From Pseudomonadota bacterium (lineage in GTDB: Bacteria > Pseudomonadota > Gammaproteobacteria > Steroidobacterales > Woeseiaceae): a DNA stretch of 64,000 nt. Under the pieces are notes generated by a model. The model did no database searches. It was not told the origin of the DNA and saw nothing but the letters and a program-made list of their open reading frames with translations. Shown one piece after another: positions 24,538 through 34,627 of this stretch. The first letter of the stretch is position 1. Every line of letters begins with the position of its first letter. The position numbers and the translations under genes are program-made. The stretch is taken from positions 1 to 64,000 of the forward strand of contig JADFNS010000017.1 of assembly GCA_022563255.1 (NCBI GenBank), written 5' to 3'.

Positions 24538-25274
24538 TGCGTTCAATGCGGAACCTGATAATCGTTGCACTGATAAGCGCCGTGGCAGGTCTGATTGTCA
24601 TGCTTCCTGCGCGTGTTGTTTATCGATGGGTCGTACCACCCGAGATCGCCATTAGTGGCATCCACGGCACGGCGTGGATCGGAAGCGCCAGCGAAGCGGC
24701 CGTAAACGGTTTCTATTTGCGTGACATCGAATGGCGACTCAACCCGCTACGCTTTTTCACGGGCACGTTTTCCTACCAGCTCAATGCAACGCCGGTGTCC
24801 GGTTTTCTCGAATCGGAAGTCAACGTCAGCTTTGGCGGCGAAGTATCCTTATCCCGGCTTAGAGCTGCGTTGCCGCTGGAGCTGTTTGCAGGCGCATCCG
24901 GCCTTCGCGGATTGCAGGGTAGCGCCAGCCTGGAGTTTGAGCGAGTGGAATTCGCGGACGGATTTATCGTAGCGGCGGACGGTACGGTAAAAGTCGCCGA
25001 CCTCGTAGTGCCACTGATCGGGCGGGATTCCCTCGGCGGCTACAAAGCAGAGTTCTTTACGCAAAACAACGGTATCGCGGCCAGTATTGAGGATACCGAC
25101 GGTGTCGTCGATCTCGCGGGTAGTTTGCAAATCAAATCTGACAGGACGTTTCGATTCCTGGGTCAGGTTGTCGCCAAACCTGATACACCGCAAAGCGTCC
25201 TGAAACAGCTGCGTTTCCTGCCTCCTGCAAACGATCGCGGCCAGCAGGAAGTCCGCCTGGAGGGCGTTCTCTAA
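24537..25274 (+). CDS. gspN: Type II secretion protein GspN
   Basis: The ATG at 24537 overlaps the gspM stop (TGATG), giving 245 residues. One N-terminal transmembrane helix (about 7-25), then the GspN pattern: GIHGTAWIGSASEA, LRDIEWRLNPLRFFTG and a beta-rich periplasmic part. Its role is accessory in systems that retain it. Last gene of the cluster; it overlaps the convergent helicase gene by 4 bp and no terminator is visible between them. Confidence 0.88.
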   Translation: MRSMRNLIIVALISAVAGLIVMLPARVVYRWVVPPEIAISGIHGTAWIGSASEAAVNGFYLRDIEWRLNPLRFFTGTFSYQLNATPVSGFLESEVNVSFGGEVSLSRLRAALPLELFAGASGLRGLQGSASLEFERVEFADGFIVAADGTVKVADLVVPLIGRDSLGGYKAEFFTQNNGIAASIEDTDGVVDLAGSLQIKSDRTFRFLGQVVAKPDTPQSVLKQLRFLPPANDRGQQEVRLEGVL

Positions 25275-28200
25275 ACCTCAATCTCGACGAAAGACTTCAA
25301 CAACGGAAAATACAACGCGCATCTGGCGCTGATTCCTGTCCAGTTTGCATAGATCGCCGCGTACCGGGACAGCTGTGGTCCGTAACGGTCTGCCTCGACT
25401 TGCAAGAACCCTTGCAGATTCCCCCCTTCGTGCGTGCTTGTCTTGTAGTCGATAATCCAGTGGTCGCCGTCGTCATCGATGCGTACCCGATCAAGGATTA
25501 CGGACACCAGTTCGCCTTCGAAAATTCCGGTGAGTCCGAGTTCCGCGTGCCCCGGGCCTTGCAATATCCACCGCCCTTTGGTATCGGACAGCATGCCTGC
25601 GACGGCCTCCTCAACTCGACGACAGATCGATAGCCCGTGTTCCGCAGCGATGCCGAATTCAGTCAACCAGCGCAGAGTAATGCGCCGTATTGCCGCCGGT
25701 TCGGCAAGCTCTTCGCCAGGTCGCCCGTTCGCCAGCGACTGCAGCCATCGATGTACGAGCGTGCCGGCTATTCGCGCTTCGGCGCCGACCCAGTAGAATT
25801 CCACTTCGTCGCGGGCCTCCACGGGATCGTCCTTCGGCGTGACTCCCGGCAATAACTTGACATCGGGAAGTTGCCAGGGGGATGAGAAGCGCCGCAAAAC
25901 CGGCGTGGCCCAGACAGCCGCATCGGTGGCAACCTGTCTGTTGCCGATTTTCTCAAAAGCTTGTTCGAACTCGCATTCGACTACAGGCCACAGCATGTGC
26001 AGCAAGCTGTCGCTTCTGGCCGGCCTGATCGACTCGCCGTCTCCGGCGACCACCGTATGACCGACCAGGTGCAGCGACTTCCGGGCGCGCGTGCACGCGA
26101 CGTACAACAACCGCGCTTGTTCGTGAGCGTCTTTTTCTGACTCGACCTGTCCGATATACCGGTGCAGCGGATCATTGTCGACTTCCGACCGTGGACCGAC
26201 CGGGCTGATGATTTTTCGATCGACGCCATCTCCGCTGGGCAAATCGAACCAGGACAGCACACGGCGGTCGCCCCTGCCCGCTTTTCGACCCAGCCCATAG
26301 AGCAGCACGTGATCGAACTCCAATCCCTTCGCCCGATGCATTGTCATCACCTGCAGGCGTGCATTGTCGTTGTTGGAGACACGTTCGAGATCAAGTATCG
26401 ATTCGAGTTCTGCAACGTCGATCAGTGTGCCTGCGCGTTCAAGCTTGCCAAGAACATCGAGAAAGCGATAGACGTTTTCTATGGCAAAGTCGTCGTCGAG
26501 TGCGCCGGGTCCGCCGAGCAAGATCCAGGTACGCTCAATCGAGTCGCGCAAACTTTGCGCCCGGCGCGGCGCAACGAGCTGCGCCAGCGTGCTGCGTGCC
26601 CCCAAAATCGCTTTCTTGCCGTATGTTGACAAGGCCGCAAGTCGCTCCACGTCGTGCAGGAGTTCCCACACCGTGCTGCTGCCGTCGTTTCGAACCAACG
26701 CATGCAGGTCCGACCAGTCCAGGCCTATCCACGGTGCACGCAGGAGTCCCAACCAGGCGATACGATCTCCCGGATGCACCGCAGCGCGCGCCAGGGCTAA
26801 GATATCGATGATTTCAGGCAAGTCCGTCAGGCGGTCGATTTCCACGGCGCGATAGGCGATACCGGCCGACCGAAGTTCCGCGAGCAGTTGCGGTAGCTGC
26901 GTCCGCCCTCTGACGAGCACGGCCATATCGTCGTCCGGATTTTCCGCGAGCGTTGCAGCAATCACCGCGCAGCCAGTCGCGGCTTCGTCATCGGTGTTCG
27001 CGCCGAATACAGGGTGCACGGTGCAACTGCCGCGACCCTGAAGATGCGGCACCGGCACGGCCTTCGAATAGGCCACCGCAGCTCGCAGCGGATCGTCTTG
27101 CGGCGCGAGAATGGATGGAAAAACCGCGTTAAACCAGTTGACCAGGACTTCCCCCGATCGAAAGTTTCGCCGCAACAACAATGGCTCAAGTTGCACATGG
27201 CCGATGCCTTTCTTGCGAGCCAGCAGAAATTGCCCTACTTCGGCGCTCCTGAATCTGTAGATCGACTGCATGGGATCGCCAACGCAGTAAAGGGTTCGTC
27301 CATCGCCCGCTTCCCAACCGCCGGTGAGCGCTTCGAGCATGCGGTATTGAGCGCTCGACGTGTCTTGCATCTCGTCAACGAGCAGATGCCTCACCTGGTA
27401 ATCCAGCAGCAGCGCTATGTCGCCTGGATTTTCCGCGGTACCCAGCGCGGCGCTCGCATTGAGTGCGACATCAACATGATCGGCAATGCCTTGCTCGCCA
27501 AACAAGCGTTTCAGTTCTGAGACCGCCAACGGCAGCAGACGGAATAACGCCAGCAGGATGTCCCACTGTTCGTCCGCGTAGCGGACTGGCGGGAGCAAGC
27601 GAACTCCTTGCAGGCAGGCGGCCCATTCGCGGTGAGGGGCCATGTCTTCCAGCAGCGCGTGCATGACGTCCTTTCTGGCCTTGTCGTGTGCAGGAAATCC
27701 CTGCCGTTTGTCCACCTTCTTGCGGAATGAACCTTTTTGCGTCAACAGCAGTTCTGCCAGCCCGATCCATTGCGCAGTGCTCCCGGGCTCCGGTGTCGGC
27801 AGTGACGTCAGCCCGGCGAGATTGCAAATGGCGTTCCCGCTATCGCCCGACTCGATCACGTTGGCAGCCGCGTAGTCCAGCAACGCTTCGATCCCGGAGT
27901 GATCGCCGCCGTCGAAAGCGTCGGCCGTGCGCTGTAAATGTTCGGTCACCGCGTACTCAAGACTCTCCTCGAATTTCTCTCGCAGCACGGCCGCGTCATC
28001 CGCTGACAACGATCCCGTTCCAACGAAAGGCAACCATTGGTCCCGGGTGGCAAGCATCTGGGCCAGGTAAGAAACGTACAACCAGGTGTTGTTGTCAACG
28101 TGCTGCAACACTTTCTGCGTCGCCGCACTCATATCGCCGCCCTCCGCAAGCCAATCCAGGGTTGCGAGTGCGGCGGCCCGGTGCACGGCGCTCAGCTCTG

Positions 28201-28654
28201 CATCAACGACAATGCGCGCGCCGCTCGCCGATTCCGGAGAACTCATGGGTTGCACTCGCGCTATCGAGGCATTCAACGCGTCCAGCGTCAGGATGCGCAT
28301 GCGTCTCGGATTGCCAATGAGATTCCACTCCAGCCTGGCGCTGCACTCCAGAGCGCACCCGGCCAGCTCGTAAGTCAGGCGTTCATGATCTTCCGACGGC
28401 TCTGGCCCGTCCCGCCTGCGCCGCAGTGCATCCAGAACCCGCAACTGCATTTCTGCTGCCGCCTTGCGTGTAAACGTGATCGCGAGTATCTCCTCAGGAT
28501 AGTCGACGACCGCGAGCAAGCTGAGGTATCGCTGGATGAGCAGTTCCGTCTTGCCGGAACCTGCCGGCGCCTGCACGATGAAGGAGCGCGTGACGTCGAG
28601 GGCGTCGATGCGCGCCTGTACATCGTCGTGCAGCAATTGCTTATTCGCTGTCAC
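25271..28654 (-). CDS. UvrD-type helicase with RecB-like nuclease domain (AddA-like)
   Basis: 1,127 residues. SF1A helicase motifs: Walker A VQAPAGSGKTELLIQRYL (about 28-45), motif Ia LAITFTRKAAAEM, Walker B LLVDEMQDTSSAQ, GDPMQSIYRFR and LQVMTMHRAKGLEFDHV. The C-terminus has a PD-(D/E)XK nuclease motif, WIIDYKTSTHEG. With the next gene it should form a double-strand-break processing complex like AddAB/RexAB. The paired subunit's gene overlaps its start by 14 bp. It could be called addA, but the gammaproteobacterial branch is divergent. Confidence 0.88.
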   Translation of the reverse strand: MTANKQLLHDDVQARIDALDVTRSFIVQAPAGSGKTELLIQRYLSLLAVVDYPEEILAITFTRKAAAEMQLRVLDALRRRRDGPEPSEDHERLTYELAGCALECSARLEWNLIGNPRRMRILTLDALNASIARVQPMSSPESASGARIVVDAELSAVHRAAALATLDWLAEGGDMSAATQKVLQHVDNNTWLYVSYLAQMLATRDQWLPFVGTGSLSADDAAVLREKFEESLEYAVTEHLQRTADAFDGGDHSGIEALLDYAAANVIESGDSGNAICNLAGLTSLPTPEPGSTAQWIGLAELLLTQKGSFRKKVDKRQGFPAHDKARKDVMHALLEDMAPHREWAACLQGVRLLPPVRYADEQWDILLALFRLLPLAVSELKRLFGEQGIADHVDVALNASAALGTAENPGDIALLLDYQVRHLLVDEMQDTSSAQYRMLEALTGGWEAGDGRTLYCVGDPMQSIYRFRSAEVGQFLLARKKGIGHVQLEPLLLRRNFRSGEVLVNWFNAVFPSILAPQDDPLRAAVAYSKAVPVPHLQGRGSCTVHPVFGANTDDEAATGCAVIAATLAENPDDDMAVLVRGRTQLPQLLAELRSAGIAYRAVEIDRLTDLPEIIDILALARAAVHPGDRIAWLGLLRAPWIGLDWSDLHALVRNDGSSTVWELLHDVERLAALSTYGKKAILGARSTLAQLVAPRRAQSLRDSIERTWILLGGPGALDDDFAIENVYRFLDVLGKLERAGTLIDVAELESILDLERVSNNDNARLQVMTMHRAKGLEFDHVLLYGLGRKAGRGDRRVLSWFDLPSGDGVDRKIISPVGPRSEVDNDPLHRYIGQVESEKDAHEQARLLYVACTRARKSLHLVGHTVVAGDGESIRPARSDSLLHMLWPVVECEFEQAFEKIGNRQVATDAAVWATPVLRRFSSPWQLPDVKLLPGVTPKDDPVEARDEVEFYWVGAEARIAGTLVHRWLQSLANGRPGEELAEPAAIRRITLRWLTEFGIAAEHGLSICRRVEEAVAGMLSDTKGRWILQGPGHAELGLTGIFEGELVSVILDRVRIDDDGDHWIIDYKTSTHEGGNLQGFLQVEADRYGPQLSRYAAIYANWTGISARCALYFPLLKSFVEIEV

Positions 28655-31232
28655 GTCGCAGCTCCGTGTAGCGGCTCAACAAGTTCAACGGGCGCGCGGC
28701 CTTGATGCCCTGTTCTATGTTAATGCGCACATCCCCAGCCGCGATATTTTTCGCGGCCTCAGCGACTTCGTGTTTTATTCGTTGCAGCAGATCGGGCCAC
28801 GCCGCTTCGTCGGTGTAACCCCGCCCTGCTCCTGCAAAGACGACCTCCCGGCTGTCAATGTTCACCAGTGCCAGCGCCGCAACGACGTCGTCGATTGCGG
28901 ATGCGTAAACGAATAACTGGATCTCCTGAACTTCGCTGCTCCTGTTTAGCAGCTGTTTCATTGCGCCTGTCTTGTAATCGAGTATTGCAATGCTGTCATC
29001 AGCAAATCTATCGATACGATCAAAGCGCAAAGGCAGACGAACATTTCCGGCGACGAACTCGACCTCGCCTTCGACGCCCACGACTTTGAATTCTCCGCGA
29101 GCACCATCGATTGCCACGAGTTGTCGCAGCAACGCCGATACTCGACGCCGCTCGAATGCAAGCAGCTGATCAAGCACGGCATCCGTATGCCGTTCAGAGC
29201 GAGCAAACGCGAAAGCGACTGCATCATCGATGCGTCCCGTCAGCAAGTCTGCGCACCAGCTTTGAATCGCATCGCTGGTCGGTAGGTCGCCGTACAGCTT
29301 GCAGAGCGCGTCGTGTACCAGGTTGCCCCGCAGCAGCGCGGGAATACCGACTGCCTGCGGATATATCAGTCGTGCCGACATACGGCCGTGAACGAAGGCG
29401 GCAACGGGATCGGCGAGCTGGCGCCTGATGGTGCCCGCACCGCCAGAAATAATTTCGCCGGACACAACAGGGGGCACGCGGTCTTTGACCGACCGTGTTT
29501 CCGCCAGAGGCAGCAGCTTGACTGCATGCAAGCCGGGATCAGCGCCACGCGATGCAACGATTGGGCGCAGCGAAAGCAGCAAATCGCTCACCGATTGCTG
29601 CGTGTCGTCTTTGGCCAAAGCGTAGCTGCACACGACTTCGCCGGCCGAACCAAGAAGACGTGTCAAAACGCGTTCCGAATATTGCAGTGTGTCTGCCGGC
29701 GTGGAGTCTGGCATGCCGAATTTTTCCTGCAAGCGGCGGGATACAAGAGCTGTTGGAGAACCCGCCGGGGGCCAGTTGGCGGTCGTCAGCCCCGTGATCC
29801 AGAGCGAGTCAAACTCCGCGCCCGACGCCTCCAGCGGCCCCATCAGCTGCACCACTGCATGCGTCGATTCGGGCTGGAATATCGTATCGCCTGCCAAAAG
29901 CTCAAGCCTGACCAGCGCGCTGCGGAGGCCCAGGCTGGGACTCACCAAATCCAGGCGAGCAAACTCGTTCAGCAAATCCCGCCAGCGATTGATGAGTTGA
30001 AATTCGGCGCTGTCGAGAGAGTCATGACCCGGCCAGTCGAACGCTCGAAGGGTCTCGTCCATGTAGACGGCCCACTCTGCGGGTGATGCCGTTTTTTGGA
30101 GCTTGCGGCGGCGCTGGCTCAATGCTGTTACTTTCGCGAGCCAGTCCTTGCCATCTGCGCCGTCCTTGCGACCGTGCAGGGCGGCTGTAATCATGGCCGG
30201 CGACCACTTACGATCGGGCAGTTGCCGCAGGCGAAGTTCGAGCCGGCTGCGTCCGGCAAGATCCGGAGCAGCCAGCAACTCCGATCGCAGTAACATGCTG
30301 ACTTCGGTGGCAGACAAGTCCTTGACTATCCAGCGCAATAACAGCAATGCGATGGCGACCGCCGGAAATTCGGACAGCCGGCGTCCATAGGATACATTGA
30401 CGGCGTCGAACAGCGACGGATGACCGTATTGCCAACCGGGAGTCACTCCCTCCCGCACCATCCTGGAAATGCGTGCAGCATCGTTTTCGAGTTCAGTCGC
30501 GATGATGGCGATGCGCGCCAGCGGCTGTTCGTCGATTTTTCTGCGCGCCCAGGCGCCCGCAGCTCGCATTTCCGCGTCGCAATTGTCGTGCACCTGAAGC
30601 GAACAGTCGTCAGCAGGTGCCGCCAGCGGTGCGATACAAACCTCGATACCCGCATTGCGAATCGCTTCGTGAATGGCGATCGCGATCGGCCGCTGGCGAT
30701 CAAATCCGGCAAACGTGTGCCTGCCCTCTACGCTGACCCGTCCAGCCAGTATCAAATGCAGGACGAGACTGCCGAGGCCCGCATCGTCAATCCAGTTTTC
30801 CCGTTCCAGGATTCCGAGATAACGCCCTGCCGCAACGGCGAACATCCGTTGATCGGCGTTCTGCGCCATGCGCGCGATTTCGCCAATCGAGACTTGCCAA
30901 TCCGCCAGGCGTTGCCACGTATCGCGCGAGGACTTGACGAGACTGGCAATGCTCGGAGCGCTGGCGCCCACCTCCTTGCGTAAGCAACGCTCCCAAAGCC
31001 ACTGACTTTGATGCGCATTAATTCGTGTCGGGAGCGTGTCCTGATCGACGGCGGTGGCCATCAGGAATACCAGCCAGTCTTGCCAGGCGCGAATGGCGGG
31101 GCTGCGCCACGCGTTTCTTCCTGCTTGCAGCTGCTGGGCGCCGAACTCGTCGCCTAACAGCCGGGCAAGCCGGCGGTTAGCGGTCACGACCGTGTTGGAA
31201 TCGCCCAGCGAATCAGTTAACCAGTCATACAT
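28641..31232 (-). CDS. AddB-like PD-(D/E)XK nuclease / DNA repair protein
   Basis: 863 residues. The N-terminal part has a degenerate helicase-like layout (VVTANRRLARLLGDEF, VQLMGPLEASGAEFDSLWITG), without a Walker A motif. The C-terminal 230 residues form a PD-(D/E)XK nuclease with FDRIDRFADDSIAILDYKTG. This matches the 'probable DNA repair protein' partner found before RecB-like helicases. The four-cysteine iron-sulfur cage of Bacillus AddB is not seen. It overlaps the helicase gene by 14 bp, so the two are cotranslated. Confidence 0.82.
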   Translation of the reverse strand: MYDWLTDSLGDSNTVVTANRRLARLLGDEFGAQQLQAGRNAWRSPAIRAWQDWLVFLMATAVDQDTLPTRINAHQSQWLWERCLRKEVGASAPSIASLVKSSRDTWQRLADWQVSIGEIARMAQNADQRMFAVAAGRYLGILERENWIDDAGLGSLVLHLILAGRVSVEGRHTFAGFDRQRPIAIAIHEAIRNAGIEVCIAPLAAPADDCSLQVHDNCDAEMRAAGAWARRKIDEQPLARIAIIATELENDAARISRMVREGVTPGWQYGHPSLFDAVNVSYGRRLSEFPAVAIALLLLRWIVKDLSATEVSMLLRSELLAAPDLAGRSRLELRLRQLPDRKWSPAMITAALHGRKDGADGKDWLAKVTALSQRRRKLQKTASPAEWAVYMDETLRAFDWPGHDSLDSAEFQLINRWRDLLNEFARLDLVSPSLGLRSALVRLELLAGDTIFQPESTHAVVQLMGPLEASGAEFDSLWITGLTTANWPPAGSPTALVSRRLQEKFGMPDSTPADTLQYSERVLTRLLGSAGEVVCSYALAKDDTQQSVSDLLLSLRPIVASRGADPGLHAVKLLPLAETRSVKDRVPPVVSGEIISGGAGTIRRQLADPVAAFVHGRMSARLIYPQAVGIPALLRGNLVHDALCKLYGDLPTSDAIQSWCADLLTGRIDDAVAFAFARSERHTDAVLDQLLAFERRRVSALLRQLVAIDGARGEFKVVGVEGEVEFVAGNVRLPLRFDRIDRFADDSIAILDYKTGAMKQLLNRSSEVQEIQLFVYASAIDDVVAALALVNIDSREVVFAGAGRGYTDEAAWPDLLQRIKHEVAEAAKNIAAGDVRINIEQGIKAARPLNLLSRYTELRRDSE

Positions 31233-31265
31233 CGGTCAGCATCGCCGCTCTTGGAACACTTCGTT

Positions 31266-31298
31266 AAAAAAACCCGGCCAACCGCGAGGTTGGCCGGG
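31266..31298 (-). terminator. Rho-independent terminator of the DUF6491 lipoprotein gene
   Basis: CCCGGCCAACC (31273-31283) and GGTTGGCCGGG (31288-31298) make a perfect 11-bp stem with a GCGA loop. On the minus strand it is followed by seven T (31266-31272). It lies just after the lipoprotein gene and before the AddB-like gene, separating the two units. Confidence 0.9.
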
Positions 31299-31330
31299 CG
31301 GGTCCGCACGGAGATTGCGGATCGCGTGAC

Positions 31331-31849
31331 TCAGTTGCCCGACGAATCGTCGGTGGCAGCTGGGTCCAGCTCTTCTACGTCTGCACCTTTCACGTCATGA
31401 GGCGCCGGCGCTTGTATAATTTCCGGATCTTTCTTGCCAAATTTGATCAAGAGATCGTCATAATCCTCTGGAGTGAGTTTCCGGACCATTGCAATTGGTA
31501 CCGACATTTCACCCGAAATTCCATGATGACTCTGATACACAAGGCTGTCGAATTTGCCGCAAACTCGGCCTGTTACCGTATCAAACCGGATATTCCACGC
31601 TGAATTCAGTCCGTATGCGCGTCGTTGCAGGGTCACATGGTATTTCCGGCGACCACCGGCATCCAGAAGGAGGTTTGATTCGTCCAACACCGTGTATCCT
31701 CGGATAGTTGCAGTAAAGATGCAATCCGAGCGACTGCTGCGAGCGTCAGATTCGGCGTCATCGCCCTCCTCCGTGGTCCCCGCACATGCTAATAAAACAC
31801 ACGAATAAAGTATTATAACTATATGTTTATAAATAAGACGTCTGTTCAT
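31331..31849 (-). CDS. DUF6491 family lipoprotein
   Basis: 172 residues. The signal peptide ends in a lipobox (VLLAC, Cys about 22). The mature domain has the DUF6491 pattern: SDCIFTATIRGYTVLDESNLLL, then GGRRKYHVTLQRR and GRVCGKFDSLVYQ, with two further Cys. Function of the family unknown; expected to be membrane-anchored in the periplasm. The acidic C-terminus (EELDPAATDDSSGN) is probably disordered. Single gene with its own terminator. Confidence 0.8.
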   Translation of the reverse strand: MNRRLIYKHIVIILYSCVLLACAGTTEEGDDAESDARSSRSDCIFTATIRGYTVLDESNLLLDAGGRRKYHVTLQRRAYGLNSAWNIRFDTVTGRVCGKFDSLVYQSHHGISGEMSVPIAMVRKLTPEDYDDLLIKFGKKDPEIIQAPAPHDVKGADVEELDPAATDDSSGN

Positions 31850-31962
31850 GTTTCTCAGAATAAGCCTTTGAGCTTAAGCAATGAAACCCGGCCGAATTGA
31901 TTACTAATTAAGCACTCAGGGGAGCAAGTTTACGCCAATTCTGCGACCAATTTGAGCCTTTT

Positions 31963-32817
31963 TCAGCCCTCTCCTGTCGCCACAGGGCGCACCGGGTTCC
32001 GAATCCACTCACTCCAGGAGCCGACATAAATCCGTGGCTCGCAATAGCCGGCCTGCATGCCTGATATCGCGAGATGGCACGCCGTAACCCCGGAACCGCA
32101 CATGGCGGCCCACGCAACGCTCGTATCGTCCCCCAGATGCCGTTTCCAAAGCCGTTGCAACTGCGCAGAACTCTTCCAGGTTCCGTCTGCGTTCAGGCTC
32201 TCGGAGAACGGAAAATTCCTGGCTCCTGGCACATGCCCCGCCACTGGGTCGATCGGCTCGTTCTCTCCGGAAAATCGCGCACGGTCGCGGGCGTCGAGCA
32301 GGTTCATCGCCGCGATATCTTCGAGCGAGGAACTCAGTTCCGCCGTAGTGATCACTCTTTCGTCCTGAGCGCAGGGTTCGAATACCTTCGGTTCCACTGC
32401 CACCTCGCCCGCGGCCAATGGCAGCTGCAGCAGCTTCCATTGTGCGTAGCCGCCATTGAGCAACATGACTTTCTTGTGGCCGAGCCATCTCAGCAACCAC
32501 CAGGTCCGCGCCGCGATCGCGCCGCCGCCCGCGTCATACACAACGACCCGCGTCTTCCGGTCCACGCCAAGGCGCCCGAACGTCGCCGCAATAGCGTCGA
32601 TATCGGGCAGCGGGTGCCGCCCGCTAACGGGTGTTGGCTGCGCCGCCAAATCGTCGTTGAGATCGGCGAAAACGGCGCCGGCAATATGCGCGTCCAAGTA
32701 GTCCTTGTGACCGGCCGTCGGATCGGCCAAATCGAAACGACAATCAATGATGCATAAATTCGCATCGGTCAGGCGATTGCTGAGATCCTGCGGGTCAATT
32801 AACTGGCTGTCTCGCAT
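31963..32817 (-). CDS. Thiosulfate/3-mercaptopyruvate sulfurtransferase
   Basis: Two tandem rhodanese domains, 284 residues from the ATG at 32817, which follows GGAG at a spacing of 10 nt; the frame is open to 32865 (300 residues). The C-terminal active site MCGSGVTACHL matches the CGSGVTA loop of 3-mercaptopyruvate sulfurtransferases (SseA). DAGGGAIAARTWWLLRWLGH and the NGGYAQWK motif mark domain 1. Divergent from etfB. Confidence 0.9.
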   Translation of the reverse strand: MRDSQLIDPQDLSNRLTDANLCIIDCRFDLADPTAGHKDYLDAHIAGAVFADLNDDLAAQPTPVSGRHPLPDIDAIAATFGRLGVDRKTRVVVYDAGGGAIAARTWWLLRWLGHKKVMLLNGGYAQWKLLQLPLAAGEVAVEPKVFEPCAQDERVITTAELSSSLEDIAAMNLLDARDRARFSGENEPIDPVAGHVPGARNFPFSESLNADGTWKSSAQLQRLWKRHLGDDTSVAWAAMCGSGVTACHLAISGMQAGYCEPRIYVGSWSEWIRNPVRPVATGEG

Positions 32818-32936
32818 TTCTGGGCGACTCCGGGTTACGGTTCTTTTTGTCTTGTACACCGTCACCGCCTATTGGACAATACCGGCTAGCGGCGTTCAGC
32901 CGCATTATTTGCGATTGCAGAATACGGGAGTTTTGA

Positions 32937-33686
32937 GTGGAAAAGATCCTTGTCGGTCTGAAGCGAGTCGTTGATTACAACGTCCGGGTTCGGGTCAAGA
33001 GTGACGGCAGCGGCGTCGAAACCGACGGCGTCAAAATGAGCATCAATCCTTTCGACGAAATCGCGCTCGAAGAGGCGCTGCGCATCAAAGAACGCGGTGA
33101 GGCATCCGAAGTCATCGTGGTTTCTATCGGACCGGAAGATTCCCAGCAGCAGCTGCGCACCGGCCTTGCCATGGGTGCAGACCGGGCGATATTGATCGAA
33201 ACCGACGGTCCGATCGATCCGCTGAGCCGGGCGCGGGTCTTCAAGTCGATTATTGACCAGGAAAAGATTGATCTCGTCCTGATGGGCAAGCAGGCGATTG
33301 ACGACGACAACAGTCAGACCGGCCAGATGCTGGCCGCCATCTGGGGGCGCCCGCAGGCGACGTTCGCATCGAAAATCGTTTTTGAAGGCGATACGGCACG
33401 CGTTACACGGGAGGTCGACACGGGGCTCGAGACCATTGAGATTGACCTGCCTGCGGTTATCACCACCGACCTGCGGCTGAATGAACCGAGATATGTGAAG
33501 CTGCCGGATATCATGAAGGCCAAGAAAAAAACACTCGATAGAACTCCGCTTGCCGATCTTGATATTGAAGCGGCACCGGAAATCAAAGAACTGGTATATG
33601 AGGCCCCCGCAGAACGCGGACGAGGCATTATGGTCGACGATGTCGCCGGGCTGGTGGCTGCACTGAAAGACAAAGGGCTGGCGTGA
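32937..33686 (+). CDS. etfB: Electron transfer flavoprotein beta subunit
   Basis: 249 residues from a GTG start with GGGAG at 32926-32930. Family signatures: VGLKRVVDYNVRVRV, VGPEDSQQ-type segment (SIGPEDSQQQLRTGLAMGADRA), the AMP-binding LMGKQAIDDDNSQTGQMLA and the recognition loop YVKLPDIMKAKKK. ETF accepts electrons from acyl-CoA dehydrogenases and passes them to ETF-QO. The stop overlaps the etfA ATG. Confidence 0.96.
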   Translation: MEKILVGLKRVVDYNVRVRVKSDGSGVETDGVKMSINPFDEIALEEALRIKERGEASEVIVVSIGPEDSQQQLRTGLAMGADRAILIETDGPIDPLSRARVFKSIIDQEKIDLVLMGKQAIDDDNSQTGQMLAAIWGRPQATFASKIVFEGDTARVTREVDTGLETIEIDLPAVITTDLRLNEPRYVKLPDIMKAKKKTLDRTPLADLDIEAAPEIKELVYEAPAERGRGIMVDDVAGLVAALKDKGLA

Positions 33687-34627
33687 TGGCAAGAATATTG
33701 ATCATTGCTGAGCATGACGGCATTCGCCTGAACCCGAGCACCGCGAAGACTGTCGCGTGCGCTGCAGGCATTGAAGGCGCCGAAATCCATGTTGCGATTT
33801 TTGCATCAATCGCAGGCGAAATTGCAGCGGAGGCCGCCAAAATCGAATTTGTTGCGCGAGTTCTGACCGTAGAAAGGCCGGAAAACGAGCACGCAATCGG
33901 TGCCCTGCAGGCGCCGCAGATCGTGGCTATCGCCGCAGCTTATAGCCACATTTTCGGACCGTCGACGACTTTCGGTAAGGATCTGATGCCGCAGGTTGCC
34001 GCATTGCTCGGTGTAAACCAGATCAGCGATGTGATGAGCCTGGAAGGCACGCACACATTCAAGCGGCTGATATACGCGGGCAACGCCGTGGTGACGGTCG
34101 CAGCGCCGGCTGACAGTGTCGTCGTGGCGACCATTCGCACCGCCTCGTACCGCGCTGCCGGTGGCGGCAATAAAGCGCCTGTTGAAATCGCGGACGCTGC
34201 GGTGGAGTTGCCATCACATACGCGTTTTGTGAATCTGCAGTCGGGTAAATCGGATCGTCCCGACCTGCAGACGGCCGCCAAGGTCGTTTCCGGTGGGCGT
34301 GCTCTGGCAAGCGCGGAAAATTTCGAAATAATCTACAAACTTGCCGACAAGCTCGGAGCGGGCGTCGGCGCATCCCGAGCTGCAGTCGATGCTGGCTACG
34401 TACCGAATGAAATGCAGGTCGGCCAGACGGGCAAAATTATCGCGCCCGATTTGTATATCGCAATCGGTATTTCCGGGGCGATCCAGCATTTGACCGGCAT
34501 CAAAGACGCCGGCACGATCGTCGCCATCAATAAGGACGGCGACGCGCCAATATTCGAAATTGCCGATATCGGCCTGGTTGCCGACCTCTTTCAGGCCGTA
34601 CCGGAGTTGACTGAGGCTTTGGGCTGA
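33686..34627 (+). CDS. etfA: Electron transfer flavoprotein alpha subunit
   Basis: The ATG at 33686 overlaps the etfB stop (TGATG); a GTG sits one codon earlier. 313 residues with the C-terminal FAD domain: [49 protein letters not shown] and [18 protein letters not shown]. It ends directly against the convergent peroxiredoxin gene, with no space for a terminator. Confidence 0.96.
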   Translation: MARILIIAEHDGIRLNPSTAKTVACAAGIEGAEIHVAIFASIAGEIAAEAAKIEFVARVLTVERPENEHAIGALQAPQIVAIAAAYSHIFGPSTTFGKDLMPQVAALLGVNQISDVMSLEGTHTFKRLIYAGNAVVTVAAPADSVVVATIRTASYRAAGGGNKAPVEIADAAVELPSHTRFVNLQSGKSDRPDLQTAAKVVSGGRALASAENFEIIYKLADKLGAGVGASRAAVDAGYVPNEMQVGQTGKIIAPDLYIAIGISGAIQHLTGIKDAGTIVAINKDGDAPIFEIADIGLVADLFQAVPELTEALG

